Source: an uncultured Flammeovirgaceae bacterium (GTDB taxonomy: Bacteria; Bacteroidota; Bacteroidia; Cytophagales; Cyclobacteriaceae). From it: DNA of 64,000 bases. Every line of letters begins with the position of its first letter. Position 1 is the first letter of the stretch. Position numbers and translations under genes: made by a program. Below, piece after piece: positions 33,800 through 43,604 of this stretch. The stretch spans positions 39,174-103,173 of the forward strand of contig CAKZYA010000038.1 of the NCBI GenBank assembly GCA_937883755.1, written 5' to 3'. The notes under the pieces are model-generated. The model was not told the DNA's origin and made no database searches. It worked only from the letters and a program-made list of their open reading frames with translations.

Positions 33800-36220
33800 G
33801 TGGAAGCAAAAACAACCAACAACCCCATTGAACTTGATTTATCTATAGAAGAAATTCTAAACGACTACCGTATAGCCTGGGAAAGTCGTTACACGAGCTT
33901 GTTGGGTCGAAAGGAAGTATTCATGGGCAAAGCTAAGTTTGGCGTCTTTGGTGATGGCAAAGAGATAGCCCAAATTGCAATGGCAAAAGCATTCCAAAAA
34001 GGCGATTTTCGCTCAGGATATTATCGCGATCAAACGTTTATGTTTGCTACTGGGCAAATCACGCTGCGACAATTTTTTGCTCAAATTTACGCTCATGCTA
34101 GTGTGGAACACGAGCCGTCATCAGGTGGGCGGTCTATGAATTCCCACTTTGGTACTCGCCTTATTGATCCTCAAACTGGTGAATTCCACTCTCAGACTGA
34201 TCAGTATAACAGTGGGGCAGGACTGTCGCCTACCGCTGGTCAGATTCCCCGCTCGCTAGGAATGGCCTACGCCTCGAAACTTTATCGACAAAATCCTGAT
34301 TTACATGATAGAGGGCGCTTTTCGGTAAATGGCAGCGAAGTGACCTTCGCTACTATTGGTGATGCTTCTACTTCTGAAGGTATGTTTTTGGAGACAGTGA
34401 ATGCAGCGGGAGTCTTACAGGTGCCCCTAATCATTTCGGTGTGGGATGATGGCTACGGCATTTCTGTTCCTTCCGAATATCATACAACTAAGCAAAGTAT
34501 TTCGAAAGCTCTGGAAGGGTTTCAGCGTACTAAAGAGGCTGCGGGTCTGGAAATTGTTACGGTGAAAGGGTGGGATTACGAACGCCTTTGTGAGGTGTAT
34601 CAGGCGGCGGCTCGCTTAGCTCGTAGACAGCATGTACCAGTACTTATCCATGTAGAAGACCTCACTCAGCCTCAGGGGCATTCTACTTCAGGCTCGCACG
34701 AGCGATACAAGTCGCAGAAGCGGTTAACTTGGGAGGAAGAATATGACTGTAATCGGAAAATGCGGGATTGGATCATCAACAATGGATTCGCCTCGGAAGA
34801 AACCCTGGATGAAATTGAATCAACAGCTCAGCAAACCGCTCGTCAAGCCCGGGATGCTGCCTGGAAAGCTTACCGTAGCGAACTCAATCAGGAAATTAGT
34901 CAGGTGAAGCAGCTTGTAAAGGCGGCAGCAGAGGAGAGCTCGCAAAGAGCAGTTCTTCAACCATTGATTCAAAAATTTGAGAAGAACCCTAAGGCTATTC
35001 GCCTGGATATAGTACGATTAGTCAAGAAAGCCCTCCGCCTCGTGCGGAATGAAGAGAATGAGGCGCGTAATCAACTTATCGAGTGGTTCACAACCTATAA
35101 CCAAGATAATGAAGCACGGTACAATAGCCATTTATACAGCCAGACTGAAAGGGCAGCCTTAAACGTACCGATAGTTGACCCGATTTTTGATAATGAAAGT
35201 AAGATAGTAGATGGTCGGCAGGTGCTGAATGCTTGTTTTGACGAAGCATTAGCTCGTGACTCCCGTATCTTCGCCATTGGGGAAGATGTAGGTAAGATTG
35301 GTGATGTCAATCAGGGTTTTGCTGGTTTGCAGGCCAAACATGGAGTTTTGCGCGTGACTGATACGGGTATTCGAGAACCTTCCATTATTGGTCAAGGAAT
35401 TGGTGCTGCTTTGCGCGGGCTACGACCCATTGTTGAAATTCAGTATCTAGACTACATTTTTTACGCCCTAGCTACTCTGACTGATGATCTGGCCTCACTC
35501 CGCTACCGAACCATGAATGGACAGGGGGCTCCTCTCATTATTCGTACCCGAGGGCATCGCCTGGAAGGAATATGGCACTCGGGATCACCGATGGGGGCTA
35601 TTCTGCACAGTTTACGGGGTATTTACATACTAGTGCCTCGTAACATGGTACAAGCAGCTGGGTTTTACAATACCATGCTTCAGTCAGATGATCCTGCTCT
35701 GATTGTGGAAAGCCTGAACGGCTACCGCTTGAAGGAAAAGCTACCCGCTAATGTAGGTGAGTTTACCGTACCATTGGGGCAACCCGAGGTGTTGCTTGAA
35801 GGTACAGACGTTACGATTGTTACCTACGGTTCCATGTGTCGTGTTGTTATGAAAGCTGCTGAAGAATTGGCTGAGGTAGGTATTTCTTGCGAAGTGATTG
35901 ACGTGCAAACCCTACTCCCTTTTGATATTGACCATCAAATTGTAAAATCAATTGAAAAAACCAATCGAGTGGTTTTTGCTGATGAAGATGTGCCGGGTGG
36001 AGCTTCAGCTTATATGATGCAGCAGGTGATAGAAGGGCAACAAGCTTATCGGTTCCTAGATTCGCAGCCACTTACGATTACCAGTCAGCCACACCGACCA
36101 GCTTACGGATCAGACGGAGATTATTTTTCTAAGCCTAATCCAGAAACAGTTTTTGATACGATCTACAGCCTTATAGCAGAGTTCGATCCTGGAAACTTCA
36201 AAGAAATTTATCGGCGATAA
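33800..36220 (+). CDS. Fused E1 alpha/beta of a 2-oxo acid dehydrogenase (branched-chain or pyruvate type)
   Basis: An 806-residue thiamine-diphosphate enzyme with both E1 subunits on one chain. The alpha part has the TPP motif GDASTSEGMFLETVNAAG and the substrate/phosphorylation-loop region SGSHERYKSQ; the beta part begins near residue 460 with ALARDSRIFAIGEDVGKIG and ends with DEDVPGGASAYMMQQV. Fusion in this order is typical of Bacteroidota (annotated as 2-oxoisovalerate or generic dehydrogenase E1). The start is GTG: an in-frame TAG lies 22 bases upstream and no ATG intervenes until residue 42, inside the fold. E2 and E3 are not in the window. A good promoter precedes it. Confidence 0.9.
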   Translation: MEAKTTNNPIELDLSIEEILNDYRIAWESRYTSLLGRKEVFMGKAKFGVFGDGKEIAQIAMAKAFQKGDFRSGYYRDQTFMFATGQITLRQFFAQIYAHASVEHEPSSGGRSMNSHFGTRLIDPQTGEFHSQTDQYNSGAGLSPTAGQIPRSLGMAYASKLYRQNPDLHDRGRFSVNGSEVTFATIGDASTSEGMFLETVNAAGVLQVPLIISVWDDGYGISVPSEYHTTKQSISKALEGFQRTKEAAGLEIVTVKGWDYERLCEVYQAAARLARRQHVPVLIHVEDLTQPQGHSTSGSHERYKSQKRLTWEEEYDCNRKMRDWIINNGFASEETLDEIESTAQQTARQARDAAWKAYRSELNQEISQVKQLVKAAAEESSQRAVLQPLIQKFEKNPKAIRLDIVRLVKKALRLVRNEENEARNQLIEWFTTYNQDNEARYNSHLYSQTERAALNVPIVDPIFDNESKIVDGRQVLNACFDEALARDSRIFAIGEDVGKIGDVNQGFAGLQAKHGVLRVTDTGIREPSIIGQGIGAALRGLRPIVEIQYLDYIFYALATLTDDLASLRYRTMNGQGAPLIIRTRGHRLEGIWHSGSPMGAILHSLRGIYILVPRNMVQAAGFYNTMLQSDDPALIVESLNGYRLKEKLPANVGEFTVPLGQPEVLLEGTDVTIVTYGSMCRVVMKAAEELAEVGISCEVIDVQTLLPFDIDHQIVKSIEKTNRVVFADEDVPGGASAYMMQQVIEGQQAYRFLDSQPLTITSQPHRPAYGSDGDYFSKPNPETVFDTIYSLIAEFDPGNFKEIYRR

Positions 36221-36512
36221 ATACTATCTTTTTTCTTTTCTTACAAGAGCGTTTATGTAATAAAGTTAGCATAAATATGTCTTCCGTTTAATACTTTCTT
36301 CCTTATTTAATACTTGCTAAACTTTTTTTTCTGCTCTACTCTCTGCTTGTAACTAATACTTGAGAAAAATTACATAGCACCCTTCTTTTGGATTATAGAA
36401 ACAATTATTGGTTGAAAATCGGAAAGTGTATATTGTGCCCAACTATCAGCCCGCTCGCTTCCTAGTAGTAATTACGTCGGAGTAATAGCTGGCATACGAC
36501 TAATTATTTTCC
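36221..36512. other. 292-bp AT-rich spacer before the polysaccharide operon
   Basis: No gene or clear hairpin. It separates the E1 gene from the GT4 gene and presumably carries the promoter of the polysaccharide operon, but I could not place boxes with confidence. Confidence 0.5.
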
Positions 36513-37628
36513 ATGAAAATTGCGCTTGTTACCAACTCTGCTTGGAACATCCATAACTTCCGGCTAGGATTAATCCAAGCCTTTCAACAGCAAGGCCACG
36601 AAGTAGTGTCCATTGCTCCACCTGATGATTACTCTGGACGTCTGAGAGGTGCAGGGATTAAATTATATGATATAAATATGGATAGCCGGGGAGTTAACCC
36701 AGTACGGGATACTTCCTTGGTACTGGAGCTTTATCATTTGTACAAAAAACTGAAGTTAGATATGGTACTTCACTTCACAGTCAAGCCCAATATCTACGGA
36801 ACTTTAGCTGCCAGTTACTTGAAAATTCCGGTTATCAATAATGTTTGCGGCTTAGGGACAGTATTCTTACAAGACGGAATGGTGTCGACGGTAGCTAAGT
36901 GGCTCTATCGGGTATCATTCCGCTTCTCTCAGAAGGTGTTTTTTCATAATCCTGATGATCATGACCTTTTCATCCGGGAAGGATTACTGAAAAGTAGTAA
37001 GGCAGATGTTGTACCTGGTTCAGGAATTGACACTCAACGGTTTTTTCCTGATGCTCAACCAACACCTACGAAGGATACATTTACATTTTTAGTTATATCA
37101 AGACTCATTTACGATAAAGGCATTGTAGAATATGTTGAGGCTGCCCAAAATTTAAGGTCGCAGGGTATTTCAGTACAATGCCAGTTACTTGGAGCTAAAG
37201 ACCCTGATCACAAACGAGGAATACCGGTCGGGCTTGTGGATCAGTGGACGCAAAGTGGGGTAGTTAATTATTTGGGTACTACTGATGATGTGCGCTCAAT
37301 GATCCAACAAGCCGATTGTGTGGTGCTTCCTTCGTATCGAGAAGGGTTACCTCGCACCTTACTGGAAGCAGCTAGTTTACAGAAGCCCATTGTAGCTACC
37401 GATACTCCAGGCTGCCGTCATGTAGTAGAGCACGGAGTGAATGGGTTGCTTTGCAAGGTGAAAGATGCGGATGATTTAATGGAGAAGATGTTAGCCATGA
37501 CTCAACTAACTCGAGAAGAAGTGAAGGTAATGGGCGAACGAGGGCGCGAAATGGTACAGGCTAAGTTTAGCCAAAAAGTAGTTGTTGATAAATATGTGCG
37601 GGCAATAGACGAAATGGGGGTGAACTAA
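36513..37628 (+). CDS. Glycosyltransferase family 4
   Basis: A 371-residue GT-B glycosyltransferase. The N-terminal MKIALVTNSAWNIHNFRLGL and VCGLGTVFLQDG resemble GT4 enzymes that add a sugar to a lipid-linked acceptor (WcaI/PglA-like); the C-terminal domain has FLVISRLIYDKGIVEYVEAA, and LPSYREGLPRTLLEAASLQ with the E-x7-E motif. Donor and acceptor cannot be told. It opens an operon with RmlC, a Wza-like exporter and a Wzc-like kinase, so it acts in capsule or exopolysaccharide synthesis. Confidence 0.9.
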   Translation: MKIALVTNSAWNIHNFRLGLIQAFQQQGHEVVSIAPPDDYSGRLRGAGIKLYDINMDSRGVNPVRDTSLVLELYHLYKKLKLDMVLHFTVKPNIYGTLAASYLKIPVINNVCGLGTVFLQDGMVSTVAKWLYRVSFRFSQKVFFHNPDDHDLFIREGLLKSSKADVVPGSGIDTQRFFPDAQPTPTKDTFTFLVISRLIYDKGIVEYVEAAQNLRSQGISVQCQLLGAKDPDHKRGIPVGLVDQWTQSGVVNYLGTTDDVRSMIQQADCVVLPSYREGLPRTLLEAASLQKPIVATDTPGCRHVVEHGVNGLLCKVKDADDLMEKMLAMTQLTREEVKVMGERGREMVQAKFSQKVVVDKYVRAIDEMGVN

Positions 37629-37690
37629 TAAATTGTTAGTAGAAGCTTTTCCTTTTCCCCATTATTATCATAAAATTGCCTTAAAGCAAT

Positions 37691-38248
37691 ATGAAAATAC
37701 GAGAAACATCCATTAAAGGATTAATAGAAATTATTCCAGATGTATACCGGGATAATCGAGGCTTTTTTTTGGAGACATTTCATATAGAAAAGTACCGAGA
37801 TATTGGCCTGAGTCATCAATTTGTCCAGTCAAACCAATCGTATTCTGTAAAAGGGGTGGTGAGGGGTATGCATCTGCAGGTTTCACCGTACCAACAAGGG
37901 AAATTAGTAAGTGTGAGTAAAGGAAAAGTATTAGATGTGGCGGTAGACTTACGGAAAGGCTCCCCTACATTTGGGAAGTATGAGAGTGTTGTTCTGGATA
38001 GCGAGCAATGTAATCAATTCTACGTGCCTGAGGGGTTTGCCCATGGGTTTGTTGCCTTAGAAGAAAGCGTTTTTAGCTATCAATGTACTAACGTATACAA
38101 TAAGGTTTCCGAAGCTGGCATTATCTGGAATGACCCTAATCTTTCCATCGACTGGCAACTGGAAAAGTACGGTATTCGGAGCCCTATTGTATCTGATAAA
38201 GATTTGGCACTGCCTAGCTTCTCTGAGTATCAGCAACGATATACCTAA
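37691..38248 (+). CDS. rfbC: dTDP-4-dehydrorhamnose 3,5-epimerase
   Basis: Third step of dTDP-L-rhamnose synthesis. The cupin signatures are DNRGFFLETFH, GVVRGMHLQVSPYQQGK (with the catalytic His) and YVPEGFAHGFVALEES. 185 residues, normal. RmlA, RmlB and RmlD are not in the window. The next gene begins 6 bases after its stop, so it lies inside the polysaccharide operon. Confidence 0.94.
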   Translation: MKIRETSIKGLIEIIPDVYRDNRGFFLETFHIEKYRDIGLSHQFVQSNQSYSVKGVVRGMHLQVSPYQQGKLVSVSKGKVLDVAVDLRKGSPTFGKYESVVLDSEQCNQFYVPEGFAHGFVALEESVFSYQCTNVYNKVSEAGIIWNDPNLSIDWQLEKYGIRSPIVSDKDLALPSFSEYQQRYT

Positions 38249-38254
38249 ACTCTA

Positions 38255-39046
38255 TTGAAAGTATCCTTCCGTCCGACTACTATTTGTGTTTATCTCCTGC
38301 TACTTCTGAGTGCTTGTGGGGCTTACCGCAACCGTATATTGTTCAGTACTGATCAAGAAATTGTCAAGGAAGAATTGCAAATAGCGATGGCGGAAGCCGA
38401 TAAGAATTATGTCATTCAGCCTAACGATTTTATCGAGCTAGATGTATATACCAATGATGGTGAAATACTGATTGATCCTAACCGAGAAATTGCTCAGGAG
38501 ATAGGTATGGGAAACCAAAACAATCAATTTATCCTAAGGCCCCAATACTTAGTACAGGGTAATGGCGTGGTAGAATTGCCTTTATTGGGAGACGTGGAAA
38601 TTGCTGGCTACACACTGAAAGAAGCTACCGATCTGTTAAAACAACAGTATGAAGAGTTCTACGAAGATACCTACATACTACTTAGATACGTCAATAAGCG
38701 AGTAGTAGTGTTGGGCGCTTTAGGCGGGCAGGTAATTCCTCTAACGAATGAAAATATGAATCTCATAGAAGTATTGGCATTAGCAGGTGGAGTGAGCCAG
38801 GGTTCTCGTACCGATAATATCCGCCTTATTCGGGGAAATCTTGATGATCCCGAGGTAAGAATTATTGATTTATCTACCATTGAGGGGATGAAACAAGCGT
38901 CGCTGAAAATGCTACCGGGTGATATTGTCTATGTCCAGCCTGTTCAACGAGTTGCTTCTGAGGCACTTCGAGATATATCTCCGATCTTCAGCTTGATAAC
39001 CAGTACACTAACCCTAATTTTGTTAGTGACTAATTTAACGGAGTAA
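38255..39046 (+). CDS. Wza-like polysaccharide export lipoprotein
   Basis: An outer-membrane polysaccharide export (OPX) protein of 263 residues. The lipobox is LLLSAC; a Poly_export domain follows (IQPNDFIELDVYTND, VELPLLGDVEIAGYT) and then an SLBB-type beta-grasp motif (VVLGALGGQVIPL, LEVLALAGGVSQGSRTDN). The C-terminus ends in a hydrophobic segment (IFSLITSTLTLILLVTNL). The start is a TTG in a leader of 6 bases after rfbC; in-frame upstream lies the rfbC stop and the next Met is past the signal, so TTG is the only sensible start. Confidence 0.9.
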   Translation: MKVSFRPTTICVYLLLLLSACGAYRNRILFSTDQEIVKEELQIAMAEADKNYVIQPNDFIELDVYTNDGEILIDPNREIAQEIGMGNQNNQFILRPQYLVQGNGVVELPLLGDVEIAGYTLKEATDLLKQQYEEFYEDTYILLRYVNKRVVVLGALGGQVIPLTNENMNLIEVLALAGGVSQGSRTDNIRLIRGNLDDPEVRIIDLSTIEGMKQASLKMLPGDIVYVQPVQRVASEALRDISPIFSLITSTLTLILLVTNLTE

Positions 39047-39052
39047 GCTACT

Positions 39053-41428
39053 ATGTTACCCGAAAATAAATTATCATCTTATTACAACAGCAGTCCTTCC
39101 AGTCAGATTGACCAGGGTAAGATTATCGCCCTATTCCGGAAGCATGTATGGTGGATTGTTTTAATCATACTATTGGCCAATTTGGCAGCCCATCTATACA
39201 TCCGGTATACCCGCCCGATTTACGAATCACAGTCAGTAGTGAAGCTTGGCTTGGAGAAGCAAGCAAATATTCTGGGAATTAACACTCTAGAGCAGAGTTT
39301 AGATAACATGGCCGGTGAGATGGAGTTGCTAAAATCAGATCTTTTCTTTAGTAGAGTGGCTCAAGTGGCTCGAATGGATGTAAGTTACTACATTCGGGGG
39401 CGAGTACTCTTTCAGGAACGTTATCGGAACTCTCCCTTCCGAGTGGAGTATACTATTTATGATCCTCAGGTATATGATCGGCCTTTCGATGTAGAAATAC
39501 TCAATGATGAGCAGTTTGTGTTTTCCTACGAAAAAGAGGGAGAAATAGTATCCCGAGCGTATCTATTTGGAGAGGAAATTACTAGCTCACAGTTTCAGTT
39601 TACTATCACGCTCACAGGTAGCTATGATTCGGCCCGTGATGATGCCCGCTACTATTTCACCATTAATAGCGAACGAGCCGTGAAGAGTTATCTATCCCGT
39701 AACATGAACGTGGCACCAATGAACTTAAATGCTAATACTATACGTATTGGTTTTCAGGGGTATGATCGTCATAAGGTACGGGACTTGGTAGCAATTATGG
39801 ATTCCGTATATCTGAATTATACATTGGAGAAGAAAAATGAGGCTACTGAAAAAAAGATAGCGTTTTTAGATGAGCAGCTAATGTCTGTTGAAGATCGACT
39901 CGGTAAGTATGAAACTTACTTTGAGGACTTCACTATTCAAAATCGTACTAATGACCTGAGTTCTGAAATCGGCGAAGCTATTGCTAAATTAGAAGCCCTA
40001 GAAGTCGAGCGATTTGAGATGACCCAAATGCAGAAATCGGTGTTAGAGTTAGAAGAGCAGGTAGAAAACGAAGAGCTTATTCCAGCTGAACCAAGCCTAT
40101 TTACTGAATCGCCTCCAGATATTTTACAGCATATCCAGGAGCTAAATAAAATGCTCAATGAGCGAGAACTGTTAGCCGGATCTTACAAAGAAAAGACACT
40201 AGCGGTCCAACTAAAAGATCAGCGTATTGCTCTGCTCAAGAGAAATATTCTGGACTTATTAGATAGCTACAAGGAGCGCTTGAATGAGACGGCTAACGAG
40301 TTAGCCAAGAAACGAGAAGAAATAGAAGAGGAATTTATCCGTCTTCCTGCTCGGGGCACGGACTATAACCGTAACCAGCGTTATTATGCACTATATGAGG
40401 AAATATTTCTTTCATTAATTCAGAAGAAAAACGAGCTAGAAATTGCTAAAGCAGGTACGGTACCTGATTTTGTGATATTGTCACCGGCTACACTGCCTAG
40501 CAGCCCAGTTGCTCCCGAAGTATTCTTGATTCGGGGAGCTGGTGGAATACTGGGAGTAGTTCTTAGTGCTGCTTTCCTACTAATTGCGTATATGCTGCAC
40601 GATAAAATTAGTAGCCAATCAGAGCTAGAAAGGTATACCCAGGTGCCAGTAGTAGGAAGTGTACCTAAATACCGAAGGGCGAAATCGCTACCCGCTGTGT
40701 TGGTTGTAAATGAATCATCTAAGTTAGCAGTAAGTGAAGCCTTCCGCACTATACGAACTAACCTTCAGTTTATGGGGCTAAGCGGTGATCGCCAGATTGT
40801 GTCGGTAACTTCTACTGTGAGTACTGAAGGAAAAACATTCGTAGCGGTAAATTTGGCCAGTATTATGGCAATGTCGGGTCGGAAGACCGTACTGATTGAC
40901 TTAGATATGCGTCGCCCTAAAATACACTTTGCTTTTGATGCTGATAATACTGCTCTGGGAATGAGTACTGTTCTAATTGAGAAGTATACGCTGGATGACT
41001 GTATCCAACAGTCTAAAGTAGATAATCTGGATTATATCCCGGCGGGAGCTATACCACCTAATCCGGCGGAACTAATTGGGAGTCAGAAATTTACTGATAC
41101 ATTAGAAGAACTGAAAGCGCGATACGATTTAATAGTGATTGACACACCTCCAGTAGGGTTAGTGACTGATGGAATGCTGGTAATGGAAAAAGCTGATGTA
41201 CCTCTGTACGTAGTCCGGGCTGATTTTTCGCGCAAGGTATTCATCAAGAACATTGATCGGATTCAGACTACCCGGAAGTACGAAAATCTATCGCTCATCT
41301 TAAATAGTGTAGATTCTGTCAATGAATATGGTTATACCTACGAAAAGTATGGTCAGAACTACTATACTTCTGAGGAAAGGCCAGAGGGTTTGGTTGAAAA
41401 GTTAAAGAGTATTTTCAGTAGAAACTAA
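39053..41428 (+). CDS. Wzc-like polysaccharide co-polymerase / BY-kinase
   Basis: A 791-residue inner-membrane chain-length regulator with autophosphorylating tyrosine kinase domain. An N-terminal Wzz segment and TM helix (WWIVLIILLANLAAHLYI), a long coiled-coil periplasmic part (about 250-440), a second TM (AAFLLIAYMLHD) and the cytoplasmic kinase with STVSTEGKTFVAVNLAS (Walker A), TVLIDLDMRRPKIHF (A') and YDLIVIDTPPVGL (B). The tail is tyrosine-rich (YGYTYEKYGQNYYTSEE), the autophosphorylation cluster. It pairs with the OPX protein encoded 7 bases upstream. No flippase/polymerase is in the window. Confidence 0.93.
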   Translation: MLPENKLSSYYNSSPSSQIDQGKIIALFRKHVWWIVLIILLANLAAHLYIRYTRPIYESQSVVKLGLEKQANILGINTLEQSLDNMAGEMELLKSDLFFSRVAQVARMDVSYYIRGRVLFQERYRNSPFRVEYTIYDPQVYDRPFDVEILNDEQFVFSYEKEGEIVSRAYLFGEEITSSQFQFTITLTGSYDSARDDARYYFTINSERAVKSYLSRNMNVAPMNLNANTIRIGFQGYDRHKVRDLVAIMDSVYLNYTLEKKNEATEKKIAFLDEQLMSVEDRLGKYETYFEDFTIQNRTNDLSSEIGEAIAKLEALEVERFEMTQMQKSVLELEEQVENEELIPAEPSLFTESPPDILQHIQELNKMLNERELLAGSYKEKTLAVQLKDQRIALLKRNILDLLDSYKERLNETANELAKKREEIEEEFIRLPARGTDYNRNQRYYALYEEIFLSLIQKKNELEIAKAGTVPDFVILSPATLPSSPVAPEVFLIRGAGGILGVVLSAAFLLIAYMLHDKISSQSELERYTQVPVVGSVPKYRRAKSLPAVLVVNESSKLAVSEAFRTIRTNLQFMGLSGDRQIVSVTSTVSTEGKTFVAVNLASIMAMSGRKTVLIDLDMRRPKIHFAFDADNTALGMSTVLIEKYTLDDCIQQSKVDNLDYIPAGAIPPNPAELIGSQKFTDTLEELKARYDLIVIDTPPVGLVTDGMLVMEKADVPLYVVRADFSRKVFIKNIDRIQTTRKYENLSLILNSVDSVNEYGYTYEKYGQNYYTSEERPEGLVEKLKSIFSRN

Positions 41429-41429
41429 G

Positions 41430-42032
41430 CTATCCACTCGGGAGGGAATAGCGAACCTTAGCACTTAAAGAATAATTAACACTATCTCGAAAAAACATCT
41501 TTTGAGTTCCGGTACTCTGGTACTCAGTAAGTAGTGCTCCTACTTCTGTGTTTTTCAGTTGCATCTCCATACGACGCTCGGTGTAGTAGAGTACATTTTT
41601 TTCGTGAAAAACAGTTTCAATCTTTCGAACGTGATCTAGTGAATTCTCATAATAAACGGCCAGATACGGAATTTCCACATCACTAGGCTGGCGAGCTTGG
41701 TAAATACGAATGTTCCACTCGGTTGACTGGTCAGTACTGTCTTTCACCTGATAGCGACCTTGTAGTACAGGACGATTGATATTGGCATCGCTAAATAGCT
41801 TAAGTGTTTCTGCCCAGTCAGCACTGTCTTTTTGCATAGTCTCAACTTCTTGCCGCCCGTCAATAATGGCTGTCACTTCTACTGAAGGTTGTAATGAATC
41901 TAGGTGAGCTAGTTGCTGCTTCACCAAACTAGGCATATCAAAGTAAGGCTCTTGTTCTAAATCTGTCGAGACTTTAGAGGTATAATTGCATGAAACAAGA
42001 AGAAATAAAAAGATGAGACAGGAAAAATGCAT
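41430..42032 (-). CDS. Unknown lipoprotein (200 aa)
   Basis: A short lipoprotein. The ATG at 42032 begins a signal with lipobox LLVSC; the 14-codon extension to 42074 spoils it. The mature part is a mixed alpha/beta domain with QGRYQVKDSTDQSTEWNIR-like beta hairpins and ends SAKVRYSLPSG. No family is recognised. Its stop is 2 bases from the stop of the convergent BY-kinase gene, so transcripts run head-on with no terminator between. Confidence 0.75.
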   Translation of the reverse strand: MHFSCLIFLFLLVSCNYTSKVSTDLEQEPYFDMPSLVKQQLAHLDSLQPSVEVTAIIDGRQEVETMQKDSADWAETLKLFSDANINRPVLQGRYQVKDSTDQSTEWNIRIYQARQPSDVEIPYLAVYYENSLDHVRKIETVFHEKNVLYYTERRMEMQLKNTEVGALLTEYQSTGTQKMFFRDSVNYSLSAKVRYSLPSG

Positions 42033-42388
42033 ACTTTGGAAACGATAATTTTTAGGGAGGGTTAACAACAGCACTCGACTATTTTCTGTTTATTGCTCTT
42101 CTGGGGTTATCTTGGGATAATCGCACTTTTCACTTAACCAAGCACTACATTTTTAAAAGAAGAATACTCAATAACCCAATCAACTGGCTCATAGATTCAA
42201 GAAATAGGGTAACTCACAGGTAAGACCTACATTGCCAAATTGTTCGTTACTTCTGTCAGAATTCTGGTGAAGCGGAAAAGCATAGCGAGTTGATGTAACA
42301 CTTCGGATGGGTTTTAAGTTTCAGATTTTAGCAGCTTAATACGTTATTACTTAAAGACCCGAACACAACGCACTTTAACACTAATTTT
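42033..42388. other. 356-bp spacer without a visible gene
   Basis: Holds the region between a lipoprotein gene and the divergent DUF427 gene. I see no hairpin or coding frame worth naming. Confidence 0.5.
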
Positions 42389-42673
42389 ATGAAAGCCATT
42401 TTTAACGACCAAGTGATTGCCGAGAGCAATCAGACCGAAGTAGTAGAAGGAAATCACTATTTTCCGCCCGAATCTATCAAACAAGAGTACTTTAAAGGGA
42501 GTAACACTCATACTACCTGCCCCTGGAAGGGAGAAGCTGCGTATTACTCACTAGAGGTAGATGGCGAAACTGCTACCGATGTTGCTTGGTACTATCCGTC
42601 CCCTAAAGACGCAGCCAAGCAGATCAAAGATCATATAGCGTTTTACACCAATAAGGTAAAGGTGAGTGAATAA
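42389..42673 (+). CDS. DUF427-domain protein
   Basis: A 94-residue protein with the DUF427 fold: MKAIFNDQVIAESNQ, EGNHYFPPESIK and a central TTCPWKGEAAYYS followed by VAWYYPSPKDAAKQIKDH. Members are small stand-alone proteins in many bacteria and fungi; no biochemical role is known to me. Complete, isolated, and translated in its own transcript. Confidence 0.85.
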   Translation: MKAIFNDQVIAESNQTEVVEGNHYFPPESIKQEYFKGSNTHTTCPWKGEAAYYSLEVDGETATDVAWYYPSPKDAAKQIKDHIAFYTNKVKVSE

Positions 42674-42802
42674 TAGAAATTGGATGCTGAAGACTGAAGA
42701 TCGAAAAATAACGAAATGGAGAAGGGAAAAGCTATTAATCTTCTAATTCCTAATACTGTATAGCAACTGTCTGACCCCAATCCCAAAACAATAAATCAGG
42801 AC

Positions 42803-42834
42803 TATAGTCCACCGACGGTTATCTGTGGACTATA
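42803..42834. repeat. Inverted repeat TATAGTCCAC/GTGGACTATA
   Basis: Two perfect 10-base arms over a 12-base loop in the spacer before kdsB. The word GTGGACTATA recurs in the spacer at 56038-56100, so it is a dispersed short element. Confidence 0.5.
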
Positions 42835-42860
42835 AGCCGTGGACTAATGATAGTTAACAA

Positions 42861-43604
42861 ATGAAAATTCTCGGAATTATTCCGGCTCGTTGGGCTTCAT
42901 CTCGTTTTCCACAGAAAGTGCTGGCTGATATTGGCGGAAAAAGTATGGTACAGCGAGTGTACGAACAATCCCTGAAAGCCAAAAAATTAGATCAAGTAGT
43001 CGTGGCTACCGATCATGAGAAAATTGCGGAGCACATTGCCTCTTTCGACGGAAAAGTAAGCCTGACTAGTCCAGACCATCCCTCAGGCACAGATCGTTGT
43101 CGGGAAACTCTCGATCAACAGGAGGAAGCTTATGATTATGTAGTAAATATCCAAGGTGATGAACCGTTTGTGCATCCTGAAGCTATTGATGACTTGGCAA
43201 GTTTACTGGATGGTGAAACTCAATTGGGTACGTTGGTTTCCGAGATTCACGATGCTACGGTGCTAAGTAATCCTAACATGATGAAGGTAATCTTCAATAC
43301 TCAGCAGGAAGCCATTTATTTCAGTCGCACTGCTATTCCCTACCTACGGGATATCCCGACTGATGCTTGGATGCAGCATCATATTTTTTACAAACATGTG
43401 CATCTGTACGCCTATCGGGCGGATATTTTGCGGGAAATCACCAAACTACCCGTCTCCTCCTTAGAAAAGGCAGAGTCGCTCGAGCAATTACGCTGGATTG
43501 AGAATGGCTACACCATCAAGGTGGGCATCACTAAGTTTGAGAGTTTAAGTGTAGATACCCCAGCAGATTTAGAGCGGGCTAAACAACAGATGGGTATCAG
43601 ATAG
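42861..43604 (+). CDS. kdsB: CMP-KDO synthetase (3-deoxy-manno-octulosonate cytidylyltransferase)
   Basis: Activates KDO for lipopolysaccharide core (or capsule) synthesis. The N-terminus IIPARWASSRFPQKVLADIGG is the nucleotide-binding signature, and VVNIQGDEPFVHPEAI is the DxD-type metal region; 247 residues. Its last 8 bases overlap the 3' end of the convergent histidine kinase gene. A short inverted repeat lies in the spacer before it. Confidence 0.94.
   Translation: MKILGIIPARWASSRFPQKVLADIGGKSMVQRVYEQSLKAKKLDQVVVATDHEKIAEHIASFDGKVSLTSPDHPSGTDRCRETLDQQEEAYDYVVNIQGDEPFVHPEAIDDLASLLDGETQLGTLVSEIHDATVLSNPNMMKVIFNTQQEAIYFSRTAIPYLRDIPTDAWMQHHIFYKHVHLYAYRADILREITKLPVSSLEKAESLEQLRWIENGYTIKVGITKFESLSVDTPADLERAKQQMGIR

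Noticed and set aside
33540..33815. 91-codon frame on the minus strand
   Set aside because: Spans the promoter and start of the fused E1 gene; composition is non-coding.
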